This document shows, piece after piece, positions 1 to 7,428 of a stretch of DNA of 60,895 nucleotides (positions are counted from its first letter, which is position 1; the number at the start of each line of letters is the position of its first letter). The notes below the pieces were generated by a model, which was not told where the DNA came from, ran no database searches, and saw only the letters and a list, made by a program, of their open reading frames with translations. Made by a program: the position numbers and the translations under genes. Source of the stretch: Nocardia ninae NBRC 108245 (GTDB lineage: Bacteria; Actinomycetota; Actinomycetes; Mycobacteriales; Mycobacteriaceae); assembly GCF_007990755.1 (NCBI RefSeq), contig NZ_BJXA01000056.1:1-60895 (forward strand). The letters are read 5' to 3'.

Positions 1-401
1 CCGTGCTCGGCGCTGCGGCGGAGTTGGTGCAGCAGGAGGCCAGGGACGGGGCGCGGTCGCGGCAAGGCCGGGTGATCGTGGTGTTCCAGCCGCATCTGTA
101 CAGCCGCACCGCGACTTTCGCGAAGGACTTCGGCGCCGCGCTGAGCCTGGCCGACGAGGTGGTCGTGCTCGACGTGTACGGCGCGCGGGAGAAGCCGCTG
201 CCCGGCGTGAACGGCGCGCTGGTGGCTCAATCGGTCACCAAACCCGTGCATTACCAACCGGATATGTCGCGGGTCGGCCGTCAGGTCGCCCGGCTCGCGC
301 TGCCCGGCGACGTGGTGATCACCATGGGTGCCGGCGATGTGACCATGCTCGGCAGCCAGATCCTCGACGGTTTACGGGCGCGCCCCCAGTACGGGCGGTG
401 A
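1..401 (+). CDS. murC: UDP-N-acetylmuramate--L-alanine ligase (MurC), C-terminal part
   Basis: This is the C-terminal third of MurC, the cytoplasmic ligase that adds L-alanine to UDP-MurNAc in peptidoglycan precursor synthesis. The gene enters from the left edge; the first whole codon is at base 3, so the start and ATP-binding centre are outside. The visible part carries the Mur ligase C-terminal domain motif FQPHLYSRT and the conserved [13 protein letters not shown] and ITMGAGDV segments. The stop is at 399-401, and ftsQ starts 4 nt later, so the two are almost certainly co-transcribed in a division and cell-wall cluster. Family assignment is secure; only the truncation limits it. Confidence 0.95.
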   Translation, partial: VLGAAAELVQQEARDGARSRQGRVIVVFQPHLYSRTATFAKDFGAALSLADEVVVLDVYGAREKPLPGVNGALVAQSVTKPVHYQPDMSRVGRQVARLALPGDVVITMGAGDVTMLGSQILDGLRARPQYGR

Positions 402-405
402 GGCC

Positions 406-1152
406 GTGACTCGCAGGGAGCGTGGCGACGGTTCGGTGCGCAGGGCGGGTCTCGGTTCGGTGCGCTCGGCCGGCGCGTGGCTCGGCCCGGACGGCTGGCG
501 CCGGGTCCGGCTGTGGGGATTGCTGGGCGTGTGCGTCCTTGCAATAGTCGGCGGCGTCGCGCTGTTCACGCCGGTGCTTTCAGTGCGTACCGTCGAGATC
601 GACGGCGCGGTCGCGGTGCCCGAACAGCAGGTGCGCCAACTGCTCGAAATCCCTTCGGGGCGCTCGATGCTGCGCATCGACACCGACGCCATCGCCCGGC
701 GGGTGGCGAGCATTCCGAAGGTGCGCTCGGCTCGGGTGCAGCGGGTTTTTCCGTCGACGGTGCAGGTGACGGTGGTCGAGCGGGTTCCGGTGCTGTACTT
801 CGAGAGTCCGCAGGGCGCACATCTGCTCGACGTCGAGAGCGTGGAATTCGCGATCGAGGACACGCCGATCGGGGTACCCAAATTGGTCACCGATCACCCG
901 GCCAGTGACGCCCCCGCGACCAGGGCCGCAGTCGCGGTGCTCGCCGCGCTACCACCTGCACTTGGCATCCAGGTGGACGAGGTTGTGGCGCGGTCCATTT
1001 CGGATGTTTCGCTGAATCTGAAGGATGGGCGCACGGTACTCTGGGGCGGGATGAACGATGCCGAACGCAAGTCGGCGGTCGTGCTTCCGCTGCTGACCCG
1101 CCCTGGAACGGTGTTCGATGTTTCGAGTCCTAATCTGGTCACGGTAAAGTGA
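406..1152 (+). CDS. ftsQ: Cell division protein FtsQ
   Basis: FtsQ is a bitopic divisome protein that links early and late division proteins in the septal membrane. The 248-residue product has a basic cytoplasmic N-terminus, one membrane segment at about residues 37-57, then a POTRA domain (about 58-128, starting VRTVEIDGAVAVPEQQV) and a periplasmic beta domain. The GTG start at 406 lies 4 nt after the murC stop, and the order murC-ftsQ-ftsZ is standard for actinobacteria, which lack ftsA here. Length fits the family. It is followed by a 422-bp gap before ftsZ. Confidence 0.95.
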   Translation: MTRRERGDGSVRRAGLGSVRSAGAWLGPDGWRRVRLWGLLGVCVLAIVGGVALFTPVLSVRTVEIDGAVAVPEQQVRQLLEIPSGRSMLRIDTDAIARRVASIPKVRSARVQRVFPSTVQVTVVERVPVLYFESPQGAHLLDVESVEFAIEDTPIGVPKLVTDHPASDAPATRAAVAVLAALPPALGIQVDEVVARSISDVSLNLKDGRTVLWGGMNDAERKSAVVLPLLTRPGTVFDVSSPNLVTVK

Positions 1153-1419
1153 GCGATACCCATTGCGCCCGCATCGAATTGCAGAATTCGATGGGCGGCG
1201 TTCGCCGACTCTCCGGAGTCGCGCGGACCGTCGCCTCCGGGCCTGACGCTCACGCCGCCGGCCCTCGCGCCGCGCGGCGAGCGTCGGGGGGCAACCGTTC
1301 ACCATACGTCGTGCGGGGCTGCGAGACGAGAGGGATCACACAAGATTCTGTCTCTCGTTTCGGCGCGCCTGCGCGTGTATTGCGGCGGCGGCGAATAGCG
1401 TTCCGCAGCAGTCGGATAC

Positions 1420-1457
1420 TTGACATAACGCTAACCCTATGGTTGAGGTTTAGGGTT
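1420..1457 (+). promoter_or_regulatory. Putative ftsZ promoter region with inverted repeat
   Basis: The 422-bp gap between ftsQ and ftsZ (1153-1574) contains no convincing gene. Near its end a TTGACA box (1420-1425) is followed by a 7-bp perfect inverted repeat, AACCCTA (1433-1439) and TAGGGTT (1451-1457), separated by 11 nt. The TTGACA is a good -35 candidate, but no clean TANNNT -10 sits 17 nt downstream, where the repeat lies. The palindrome may therefore be an operator overlapping the promoter. This is inference from sequence shape and position about 120 bp before ftsZ. Confidence 0.45.
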
Positions 1458-1574
1458 TGCCCGGGCGGCGGTTCGCTGAGTGAAGCCGCTCAGGCGAACT
1501 TCGGCCCGGCAGAACGGGCGAAGTGTCTCGAATCCGAAAACGACAGGCTTTAGATCGAAGGAAGGCGAGAGCCC

Positions 1575-2807
1575 ATGACGCCCCCGCACAACTACCTTGC
1601 CGTGATCAAGGTCGTCGGTATCGGCGGCGGCGGTGTGAATGCCGTCAACCGGATGATCGAACAGGGCCTCAAAGGTGTCGAGTTCATCGCGGTCAACACC
1701 GACGCGCAGGCCCTGCTGATGAGCGATGCCGACGTCAAGCTCGACGTCGGCCGCGAACTCACCCGTGGTCTCGGCGCAGGCGCTGATCCGGAGGTCGGCC
1801 GCCGAGCCGCCGAGGACCACAAGGACGAGATCGAAGAGGTGCTCAAGGGCGCCGACATGGTCTTCGTGACCGCGGGCGAGGGTGGTGGCACCGGCACCGG
1901 TGGCGCCCCGGTCGTCGCGCAGATCGCGCGCAAGCTCGGCGCGTTGACCATCGGCGTCGTCACCCGGCCGTTCTCCTTCGAGGGCAAGCGGCGTGGTGGC
2001 CAGGCCGAAACCGGCATCACCCAGCTGCGCGAGTCCTGCGACACGCTCATCGTGATCCCCAACGACCGGCTGCTCCAGCTCGGCGACGCGGCGGTCAGCC
2101 TGATGGACGCGTTCCGCTCGGCGGACGAGGTGCTGCTCAACGGTGTCCAGGGCATCACCGACCTGATCACCACCCCGGGTCTGATCAACGTCGACTTCGC
2201 CGACGTCAAGAGCGTGATGTCCGGCGCGGGCAGCGCACTGATGGGCATCGGCTCCGCGCGCGGCGAGGGCCGCTCGGTGAAGGCGGCCGAGTCGGCGATC
2301 AACTCACCACTGCTCGAAGCGTCCATGGACGGCGCGCACGGCGTGCTGCTGTCCATCGCGGGCGGCTCCGACCTCGGCCTATTCGAGATCAACGAGGCCG
2401 CCTCGTTGGTTCAGGAGGCCGCGCACATCGAGGCCAACATCATCTTCGGCACGGTGATCGACGACTCGCTCGGCGACGAAGTACGAGTCACCGTGATCGC
2501 AGCGGGTTTTGACGGTGGAGGACCCGCCCGGCGTACCTTCGACACCGCCAGCCGGGGCACCATCGGATCGGCCCGCGCAGGCGAGGTCGGCCAGAGCCGT
2601 ACCGCCGAGGTCGCGGCACGCAGCACCGACGTCGCATCCGCCACCGCGAGCTCGACCAGCTCGACCCGCGGCGCGGTACCGAGCTACCGCGACACCGAGC
2701 GCGCCCGTTTAGCGGAGCCGACCGTGGCGAGCAACGCGCGCACCCACATCGAACCGCCCGACGACGATGACGACGATGTCGACGTGCCGTCGTTCATGCG
2801 GCGCTGA
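1575..2807 (+). CDS. ftsZ: Cell division GTPase FtsZ
   Basis: FtsZ is the tubulin-like GTPase that forms the cytokinetic ring. The 410-residue protein shows the nucleotide motif [15 protein letters not shown] near residue 13, the tubulin signature GGGTGTG at 103-109 and [10 protein letters not shown] near 41. A variable Ser/Thr/Ala-rich linker is followed by an acidic run and the C-terminal peptide [10 protein letters not shown], which in mycobacteria contacts SepF and FtsW. The ATG at 1575 is preceded by a purine-rich GAAGGAAGG Shine-Dalgarno. A rho-independent-type hairpin follows at 2830-2860, separating ftsZ from the pgeF-yggS-sepF group. No odd residues seen. Confidence 0.98.
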   Translation: MTPPHNYLAVIKVVGIGGGGVNAVNRMIEQGLKGVEFIAVNTDAQALLMSDADVKLDVGRELTRGLGAGADPEVGRRAAEDHKDEIEEVLKGADMVFVTAGEGGGTGTGGAPVVAQIARKLGALTIGVVTRPFSFEGKRRGGQAETGITQLRESCDTLIVIPNDRLLQLGDAAVSLMDAFRSADEVLLNGVQGITDLITTPGLINVDFADVKSVMSGAGSALMGIGSARGEGRSVKAAESAINSPLLEASMDGAHGVLLSIAGGSDLGLFEINEAASLVQEAAHIEANIIFGTVIDDSLGDEVRVTVIAAGFDGGGPARRTFDTASRGTIGSARAGEVGQSRTAEVAARSTDVASATASSTSSTRGAVPSYRDTERARLAEPTVASNARTHIEPPDDDDDDVDVPSFMRR

Positions 2808-2829
2808 CACCGGGCAGCTTGCACTGTTG

Positions 2830-2860
2830 AAGGCCCTGACCCCGACGGGTTCAGGGCCTT
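2830..2860 (+). terminator. Hairpin terminator after ftsZ
   Basis: Perfect 10-bp arms AAGGCCCTGA (2830-2839) and TCAGGGCCTT (2851-2860) enclose an 11-nt loop, starting 23 nt after the ftsZ stop. There is no T-tract, which is common for actinobacterial terminators. Confidence 0.75.
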
Positions 2861-3013
2861 CGTCGTACCCGACGCGGTCCGTCGTGGTCACGGGGAGCGA
2901 AAGTTGTTGATCTCACAGCGCGTTCCGCTACGTCATAGAACCGGCGGGCCAGGTACGCGGAACGAGAGCTCTGTGCGATCGGCGGGGCGGGACGGTTGAC
3001 TACGCTCGGGGGC

Positions 3014-3739
3014 ATGACTTCTGCTCCTACGCTGACAGTTCGACGGGTGACGACGACCAGGGCGGGTGGGTTCTCGGCCCCGCCGTACGAGTCGTTCAAT
3101 CTCGGAGATCATGTGGGCGACGATCCGGCCGCGGTGCGCCGGAATCGGGATCGGCTGGCCGAGGGGATCGGGTTGACGCCCGACCGGCTGGTGTGGATGG
3201 AACAGATCCATGGACGCAATGTCGAGATCATCGACGGGCCGCGCGACGAGCCCGTGCCCGCCACCGATGCGATCGTGACCAGGGTGCCGGGGCTGGCGCT
3301 GGTGGTGTTGACCGCCGACTGTGTGCCGGTGCTGTTGTCCGACGACGAGGCGGGGGTCATCGCCGCCGTGCATGCCGGACGGATCGGGGCGCGGATCGGG
3401 ATCGTGCCGCGGGTGCTCGAGGCGATGGTGTCGGTCGGCGCTCGGCTGGATCGGATCGGCGCGTTCCTCGGACCCGCCGCGTCCGGGCGGCAGTACGAGG
3501 TGCCCGCCGCGATGCGCGCCGATGTCGAGAAGCATCTGCCGGGCAGCGCCGCCACCACGGTGCGCAAGACTCCGTCGCTGGACCTGCGGGCCGGTATCAG
3601 CAGGCAGCTGCTCGAGGCAGGGGTCAACGGGGTTGCGATCGACCCGCGCTGCACGATCGAGGATCACACCCTGTTCAGTCATCGCCGCGGCGCGCCGACC
3701 GGTCGGCTCGGCAGTGTCATCTGGTCGGAGGTCCGGTAG
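3014..3739 (+). CDS. YfiH/PgeF-family purine nucleoside phosphorylase or laccase-domain peptidoglycan editing factor
   Basis: Member of the multicopper-oxidase-like YfiH family, whose members act as purine nucleoside phosphorylases/adenosine deaminases or as the peptidoglycan editing factor PgeF. Three putative zinc ligands are present: His66 (MEQIHGRN), Cys103 (TADCVP) and His120 (AVHAG). The C-to-H spacing of 17 matches the E. coli protein. The usual AVHAGWRG motif reads AVHAGRIGA here. I chose the ATG at 3014 over the upstream TTG at 2996 because homology begins there and TACGCT (3001-3006) is placed to give a leaderless transcript. Its stop overlaps the GTG of the next gene (TAGTG), so translation is coupled. 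Confidence 0.9.
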   Translation: MTSAPTLTVRRVTTTRAGGFSAPPYESFNLGDHVGDDPAAVRRNRDRLAEGIGLTPDRLVWMEQIHGRNVEIIDGPRDEPVPATDAIVTRVPGLALVVLTADCVPVLLSDDEAGVIAAVHAGRIGARIGIVPRVLEAMVSVGARLDRIGAFLGPAASGRQYEVPAAMRADVEKHLPGSAATTVRKTPSLDLRAGISRQLLEAGVNGVAIDPRCTIEDHTLFSHRRGAPTGRLGSVIWSEVR

Positions 3740-4512
3740 TGAATGAGGTTGCGGCGCAAGTCGACGCGCGCACCGCGGAACTGGCCACCAATCTCTCGGC
3801 GCTGCTGCAACGGGTGGACGCGGCGTGTCTCGCGGCGGGGCGCGCGCCGGACTCGGTGCGTCTACTCCCCGTGACGAAGTTTTTCCCGGCCGAGGACGTG
3901 GCGATCCTGTATCGCTTGGGCCGCCGCGAGTTCGGCGAATCGCGCGAGCAGGAGGCCACCGCAAAGGTGGCAGCACTGCCATCTTTGGTCCGTCAGGATG
4001 CGGAAAGTGACGAAGGACTCCCGGATGTCCAGTGGCACATGATCGGACGCCTGCAGCGCAACAAGGCACGCGTCGTCGCGCGCTGGGCACACACCGTGCA
4101 TTCGGTCGACAGCGAACGCCTGGCAACGGCGCTTGACACCGGTGCGCGCACCGCGTTGGACGTGGGGCAGCGCAGCGAGCCGGTCCGCGTCCTGCTGCAG
4201 GTGAGCCTGGATGAAGACCCTTCGCGCGGCGGTGTCGCACCCGACGATCTGGCACGGCTAGCGGAACATATTGCCGCGTCTACGGGATTACGACTGTCCG
4301 GTCTGATGGCTATTCCGCCATTGGGGGTTGAGTCTGATGCCGCATTTGCACGACTTGCGACTTTGCACACCCTGCTGCTCGCCGAGCATCCCGGTGCGAC
4401 AGAACTTTCCGCAGGAATGTCCGGCGATCTGGAATCTGCCATCCAACACGGCGCCACGTGTGTGCGTGTCGGTACCGCCTTGATGGGCGCTCGACCGATA
4501 ACCTCGGCGTAG
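3739..4512 (+). CDS. YggS/PLPBP-family pyridoxal phosphate homeostasis protein
   Basis: A PLP-binding protein of the YggS/PROSC family, which buffers pyridoxal phosphate; it has an alanine-racemase-like TIM barrel but no known enzymatic activity. The PLP lysine is Lys47 in LLPVTKFFP. Family motifs FGESREQEA, WHMIGRLQRNKA and the late GMSGDLESAIQHGATCVRVG (phosphate site) are all present. Length (257 aa) is typical. The GTG start overlaps the preceding TAG by one base, with GGAGG at 3727-3731 as Shine-Dalgarno. The pgeF-yggS-sepF order is conserved near ftsZ in actinobacteria. Confidence 0.93.
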   Translation: MNEVAAQVDARTAELATNLSALLQRVDAACLAAGRAPDSVRLLPVTKFFPAEDVAILYRLGRREFGESREQEATAKVAALPSLVRQDAESDEGLPDVQWHMIGRLQRNKARVVARWAHTVHSVDSERLATALDTGARTALDVGQRSEPVRVLLQVSLDEDPSRGGVAPDDLARLAEHIAASTGLRLSGLMAIPPLGVESDAAFARLATLHTLLLAEHPGATELSAGMSGDLESAIQHGATCVRVGTALMGARPITSA

Positions 4513-4619
4513 CAAAGAAACCTCATCAGTCACATTCGACACATATGCTTGAGACAGGCGAGGGCTGAGCAAGACTTCAACACCCGGCCGCCACCGGGGC
4601 CGAAGGAAGGTCGACCAAC

Positions 4620-4700
4620 ATGAGCGAGCGGAGCGAGCGAGTTCTCGACGCAGCCACGATCGTGGTCATGACTGCGCCGAGCGTCAGCGAGGTGCGGTGA
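4620..4700 (+). CDS. Small repeat-encoded ORF 1 (26 aa)
   Basis: Encodes a peptide starting [13 protein letters not shown] and ending APSVSEVR. It has the only good Shine-Dalgarno in this leader and overlaps the next ORF through TGATG. It may exist to load ribosomes for sepF rather than to make a functional peptide. No known family recognised. Confidence 0.4.
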   Translation: MSERSERVLDAATIVVMTAPSVSEVR

Positions 4701-4777
4701 TGAGCGAGCGCAGCGAGCCAATGGGCGCAGCCACCCGCGTGGTCATCATCGCGCCGAGCGCCAGCGAGGTGCGGTGA
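4700..4777 (+). CDS. Small repeat-encoded ORF 2 (25 aa)
   Basis: Encodes [15 protein letters not shown]...APSASEVR, a diverged copy of the preceding ORF. Its TGA (4775-4777) overlaps the sepF ATG at 4777, so sepF lacks its own well-spaced Shine-Dalgarno and is probably translated by termination-reinitiation. No known family recognised. Confidence 0.4.
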   Translation: MSERSEPMGAATRVVIIAPSASEVR

Positions 4778-5568
4778 TGAGCACGCTGCACAAGTTCAAG
4801 GCGTATTTCGGCATGGTTCCGCTCGAGGACTACGAGGACGACTACGTCGACGATCGCGCCCCCCGGGGTAGCGACGAGCGTGGGGTTCGTCGGCCTCGGC
4901 CCCGTGACTACTCCGACCGCTATGTCGAAGATCGTTACGGCGCAGACCATTACGGCGCCGACGGCTTCGACCGCGAGGACGCCGACTACCCGGAACCCGC
5001 CTACAAGTCGCCCTACAAGGGCGGTTACCCGGTTTCCCGGCGGGACGAGTACGCCGACGAGCCCTACGGCGAGGACCGCTACGAGCCGGCCCGCAGGCCC
5101 ACCCGCATCGACGCCGCGCCCTCGTCCGGCCGGTTCCGTGCGGGCGGCACCGCGCCGCCGCCGCTGCGGGGCACCACCCGTGGTGCGCTCGCGGTCGATC
5201 CCGACGCCGAGGAGCGACGGCTGGAGGAGCGCGTGCGCCCCGAGCCGGCACCCGCGCGCAGGCCGGGGATCTTCGAGGACGGAGGCCCCTTGTCCAAGAT
5301 CACGACACTGCGCCCGCGCGACTACAGCGAGGCCAGGATCATCGGCGAGCGGTTCCGCGAGGGCAACCCGGTCATCATGGACCTGGTCGAGCTGAGCAAC
5401 GCCGACGCCAAGCGCCTGGTCGACTTCGCCGCCGGGCTCGCGTTCGCGCTGCGTGGCTCGTTCGACAAGGTGGCCACCAAGGTGTTCCTCCTCTCACCGG
5501 CCGATGTCGACGTATCAGCCGAAGAACGCCGACGCATCGCCGAAACCGGCTTCTACAACCAGAAATAA
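4777..5568 (+). CDS. sepF: Cell division protein SepF
   Basis: SepF anchors FtsZ to the membrane in organisms without FtsA. The product (263 aa) begins with an amphipathic membrane-targeting helix ([13 protein letters not shown]). A long acidic, Tyr/Arg/Asp-rich disordered linker (about 20-165) follows, and the compact SepF domain lies in the last 95 residues ([31 protein letters not shown]). I chose the ATG at 4777, which overlaps the stop of the upstream repeat ORF; a GTG one codon earlier is also possible. The gene sits between yggS and yggT, as in mycobacteria. Confidence 0.95.
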   Translation: MSTLHKFKAYFGMVPLEDYEDDYVDDRAPRGSDERGVRRPRPRDYSDRYVEDRYGADHYGADGFDREDADYPEPAYKSPYKGGYPVSRRDEYADEPYGEDRYEPARRPTRIDAAPSSGRFRAGGTAPPPLRGTTRGALAVDPDAEERRLEERVRPEPAPARRPGIFEDGGPLSKITTLRPRDYSEARIIGERFREGNPVIMDLVELSNADAKRLVDFAAGLAFALRGSFDKVATKVFLLSPADVDVSAEERRRIAETGFYNQK

Positions 5569-5657
5569 GGTCGTGATCTGGGGGGTGTTGCAGACCGGTC
5601 GCAGGTGGGGCGGCGCGGTCATTTTGCGCAAAGCGGATTTTGCGGCAGAGTGAACTC

Positions 5658-5960
5658 GTGGCCTTGTTCGCGGTGCTGTACTTCGTACTGTTCATCTTCT
5701 GGCTGTTGCTGATCAGCCGGGTGATCGTCGAGTTCATCCGAAGCTTCGCGCGCGACTGGCGCCCGACCGGTGTCGTCGTCGTCATCCTCGAGGTGATCTT
5801 CACGATCACCGATCCGCCGGTGAAACTCCTGAGGCGCTTGATACCACCGGTGTCTCTGGGAGGAATTCGCCTGGATCTGTCGATTATGGTCCTGCTTTTC
5901 ATCGTCTTCATCTTGATGTCGATCGTGGGCAGCCTTGGGCAGTCGGCAACCCCGGTGTGA
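5658..5960 (+). CDS. YggT-family membrane protein
   Basis: A 100-residue integral membrane protein with two hydrophobic segments (about 1-25 and 65-95) around a short cytoplasmic stretch containing the family signature SRVIVEFIRSFARDWRPTG and ITDPPVKLLRRLIPP. YggT proteins accompany division and cell-wall genes; the biochemical role is unclear. I prefer the GTG at 5658 to the TTG at 5640 because the hydrophobic N-terminus begins there. It lies 89 bp after sepF and 68 bp before wag31. Confidence 0.88.
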   Translation: MALFAVLYFVLFIFWLLLISRVIVEFIRSFARDWRPTGVVVVILEVIFTITDPPVKLLRRLIPPVSLGGIRLDLSIMVLLFIVFILMSIVGSLGQSATPV

Positions 5961-6000
5961 CAGAATGGGCCATGAAGTAGCTTGCTAGATCTGCTAGATC
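5957..6000 (+). promoter_or_regulatory. Possible wag31 promoter region with tandem 9-bp repeat
   Basis: Between yggT and wag31 there is a GTGACA (5957-5962) that could be a -35, and a tandem direct repeat TGCTAGATC (5983-5991, 5992-6000). A separate wag31 promoter is likely here, but the -10 cannot be fixed with confidence. Confidence 0.3.
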
Positions 6001-6028
6001 TCCAAAAGACGCGTGAAGGGATCCTTCC

Positions 6029-6886
6029 ATGCCGCTGACTCCAGCCGATGTGCACAACGTCGCGTTCAGCAAACCGCCGATCGGGAAGCGCGGCTACAAC
6101 GAGGATGAAGTCGACGCCTTCCTGGATCTCGTCGAGCAGGAACTCTCGCGTCTGATCGAGGAGAACGCCGACCTGCGTCAGCGGGTCGCCGAACTCGACG
6201 CAGAACTTGCTGATGCCAAGAAGAATCGCGGCCCGGTCGGCCCGAACAACGTGAAAGCGCCTGTCCAGCAGGCCCCGCCGCCGCAGCCGGAGCCGATCAA
6301 GCCCCCGGTCCAGCAGGCCCCGCCCGCGCCGATGCCTGCCCCGGCCCCGCCGAAGGAAGCCCCGAGCGCGGACGCCAACCTGCAGGCCGCCAAGGTGCTC
6401 AGCCTCGCCCAGGAGATGGCGGATCGGCTCACCAGCGACGCGAAGGTCGAAGCGGAAAACCTGCTGTCGAACGCGCGGGCAAACTCCGAGCGTCTCGTCG
6501 GCGATGCCAGGACCCGCTCCGAGGCGATGATCGCCGACGCGCGCCAGAAGGCCGACGCGATGCTGTCGGACGCGCAGTCCCGGTCGGACAACCAGCTGCG
6601 TCAGGCGAAGGAAAAAGCCGACGCCCTGCAGGCCGATGCCGAGCGCAAGCACACCGAGATCATGGCGACCATCACCCAGCAGCGCAGCGTGCTGGAGAGC
6701 CGGATCGAACAGCTCAAGACCTTCGAGCGCGAGTACCGGGTGCGGCTGAAGTCCTACCTGGAATCGCAGCTCGAGGAGCTGGAGAACCGCGGCTCTGCGG
6801 TCCCGGTCGACGGTGGCGAGGCCTTCGCGGACGCCAACACGGCCAACAACCTGCAGCCCGCGTCGTTCGCCAAGGGTGGCAAGTAA
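6029..6886 (+). CDS. wag31: DivIVA-family polar growth protein Wag31
   Basis: Wag31 is the essential DivIVA coiled-coil scaffold that marks cell poles and directs tip growth. The N-terminal DivIVA domain spans about residues 1-65 ([37 protein letters not shown]). A Pro/Ala/Gln-rich linker (about 75-120) with two QQAPP repeats follows, and then a long coiled coil to about residue 255, rich in heptad-spaced Ala, Leu, Glu and Arg. Length (285 aa) fits the family. The ATG at 6029 has a GAAGGGATCC leader. Confidence 0.97.
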   Translation: MPLTPADVHNVAFSKPPIGKRGYNEDEVDAFLDLVEQELSRLIEENADLRQRVAELDAELADAKKNRGPVGPNNVKAPVQQAPPPQPEPIKPPVQQAPPAPMPAPAPPKEAPSADANLQAAKVLSLAQEMADRLTSDAKVEAENLLSNARANSERLVGDARTRSEAMIADARQKADAMLSDAQSRSDNQLRQAKEKADALQADAERKHTEIMATITQQRSVLESRIEQLKTFEREYRVRLKSYLESQLEELENRGSAVPVDGGEAFADANTANNLQPASFAKGGK

Positions 6887-6952
6887 TCCGCTCGCCTCGA
6901 GCGCACCACAGTTCGTACAATTGAAGAAACTGTCGAGCCGCCTGGGGTCACC

Positions 6953-7153
6953 ATGCTCGTCTTGACGCTCGTTCTTGCCGCCGTCGGCTTCGCCCTGCTG
7001 GTCGCCGCGCTCACCACCGGATCGGTGATCTGGGCGTGGGGTTGCATTCTGGTCTGCGTGCTCGGCGCCGTGCTGTTACTGGTCAGTGCCCTGTCTATGC
7101 GTCGGCCGGACGAGGACGCCGCGCCACCGCCGGGGCGTCACGCCAAGCGCTAG
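6953..7153 (+). CDS. Small two-helix membrane protein
   Basis: A 66-residue product with two hydrophobic helices (about 2-20 and 26-48) and a charged, Pro-rich tail ending GRHAKR. A similarly placed small membrane ORF is common between wag31 and ileS in Nocardia-type genomes, but I cannot assign a function. Codon use and high GC3 match the neighbours. Confidence 0.6.
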   Translation: MLVLTLVLAAVGFALLVAALTTGSVIWAWGCILVCVLGAVLLLVSALSMRRPDEDAAPPPGRHAKR

Positions 7154-7189
7154 GTAGGCGGCACCGTAATCAGGTTTGACCGCACTGGC

Positions 7190-7195
7190 TAGAAT
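7190..7195 (+). promoter_or_regulatory. Probable -10 element for the ileS T-box transcript
   Basis: TAGAAT at 7190-7195 matches TANNNT and would start transcription at about 7202, just before the T-box stem I. TTGACC at 7176-7181 is too close to be its -35. Confidence 0.5.
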
Positions 7196-7200
7196 CAAAC

Positions 7201-7428
7201 ATGAACATGGTGTTGATCCGGCCATCACCGGGGAGCCTTCGGAAGAACAGCACCCGCGGCCTGCGCGGCGGCGGTGCCCAGTAGAACCGAACGGGTGAGC
7301 CCGTCACAGCTCACAACGAGAGGTTCGGCCGCTCTGGCCGGACAAGCGGGGTGGTACCGCGGTATCGACGCACCGGCGTCGGCATCGTCCCCGTGCCAAC
7401 GTAAACGGCACGAGGAGACGCACCCGCG
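7201..7428 (+). promoter_or_regulatory. ileS T-box riboswitch (translational type)
   Basis: The leader carries the T-box sequence GGTGGTACCGCGG (7350-7362), whose UGGU pairs with the tRNA acceptor end. It also has an isoleucine specifier ATC (7216-7218) in a short stem I followed by ACCGGGGAGCCTTCGGAAGAAC, typical of actinobacterial ileS T-boxes. The ileS Shine-Dalgarno GAGGAG (7412-7417) lies in a hairpin: CGTGCC (7392-7397) pairs with GGCACG (7407-7412), and CGTC (7386-7389) with GACG (7417-7420). Uncharged tRNA-Ile should favour the alternative fold and free the ribosome site. No intrinsic terminator is seen, in line with translational control. Confidence 0.92.

Larger units (their letters stand above)
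4620..4777 (+). repeat. Two tandem 78-81 bp repeats with overlapping start/stop codons (MIRU-like)
   Basis: Two tandem copies, 4620-4700 and 4700-4777, share ATGAGCGAGCG at the start, a central GTGGTCAT and the end GCGAGGTGCGGTGATG. Each is an open frame that opens with ATG and ends with TGA inside TGATG, so copy 1 runs into copy 2 and copy 2 runs into sepF. A strong Shine-Dalgarno (GAAGGAAGG, about 4601-4610) precedes copy 1 only. The design recalls the mycobacterial interspersed repetitive units known from polycistronic operons. Homology to MIRUs is inferred from architecture, not shown. Confidence 0.75.
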
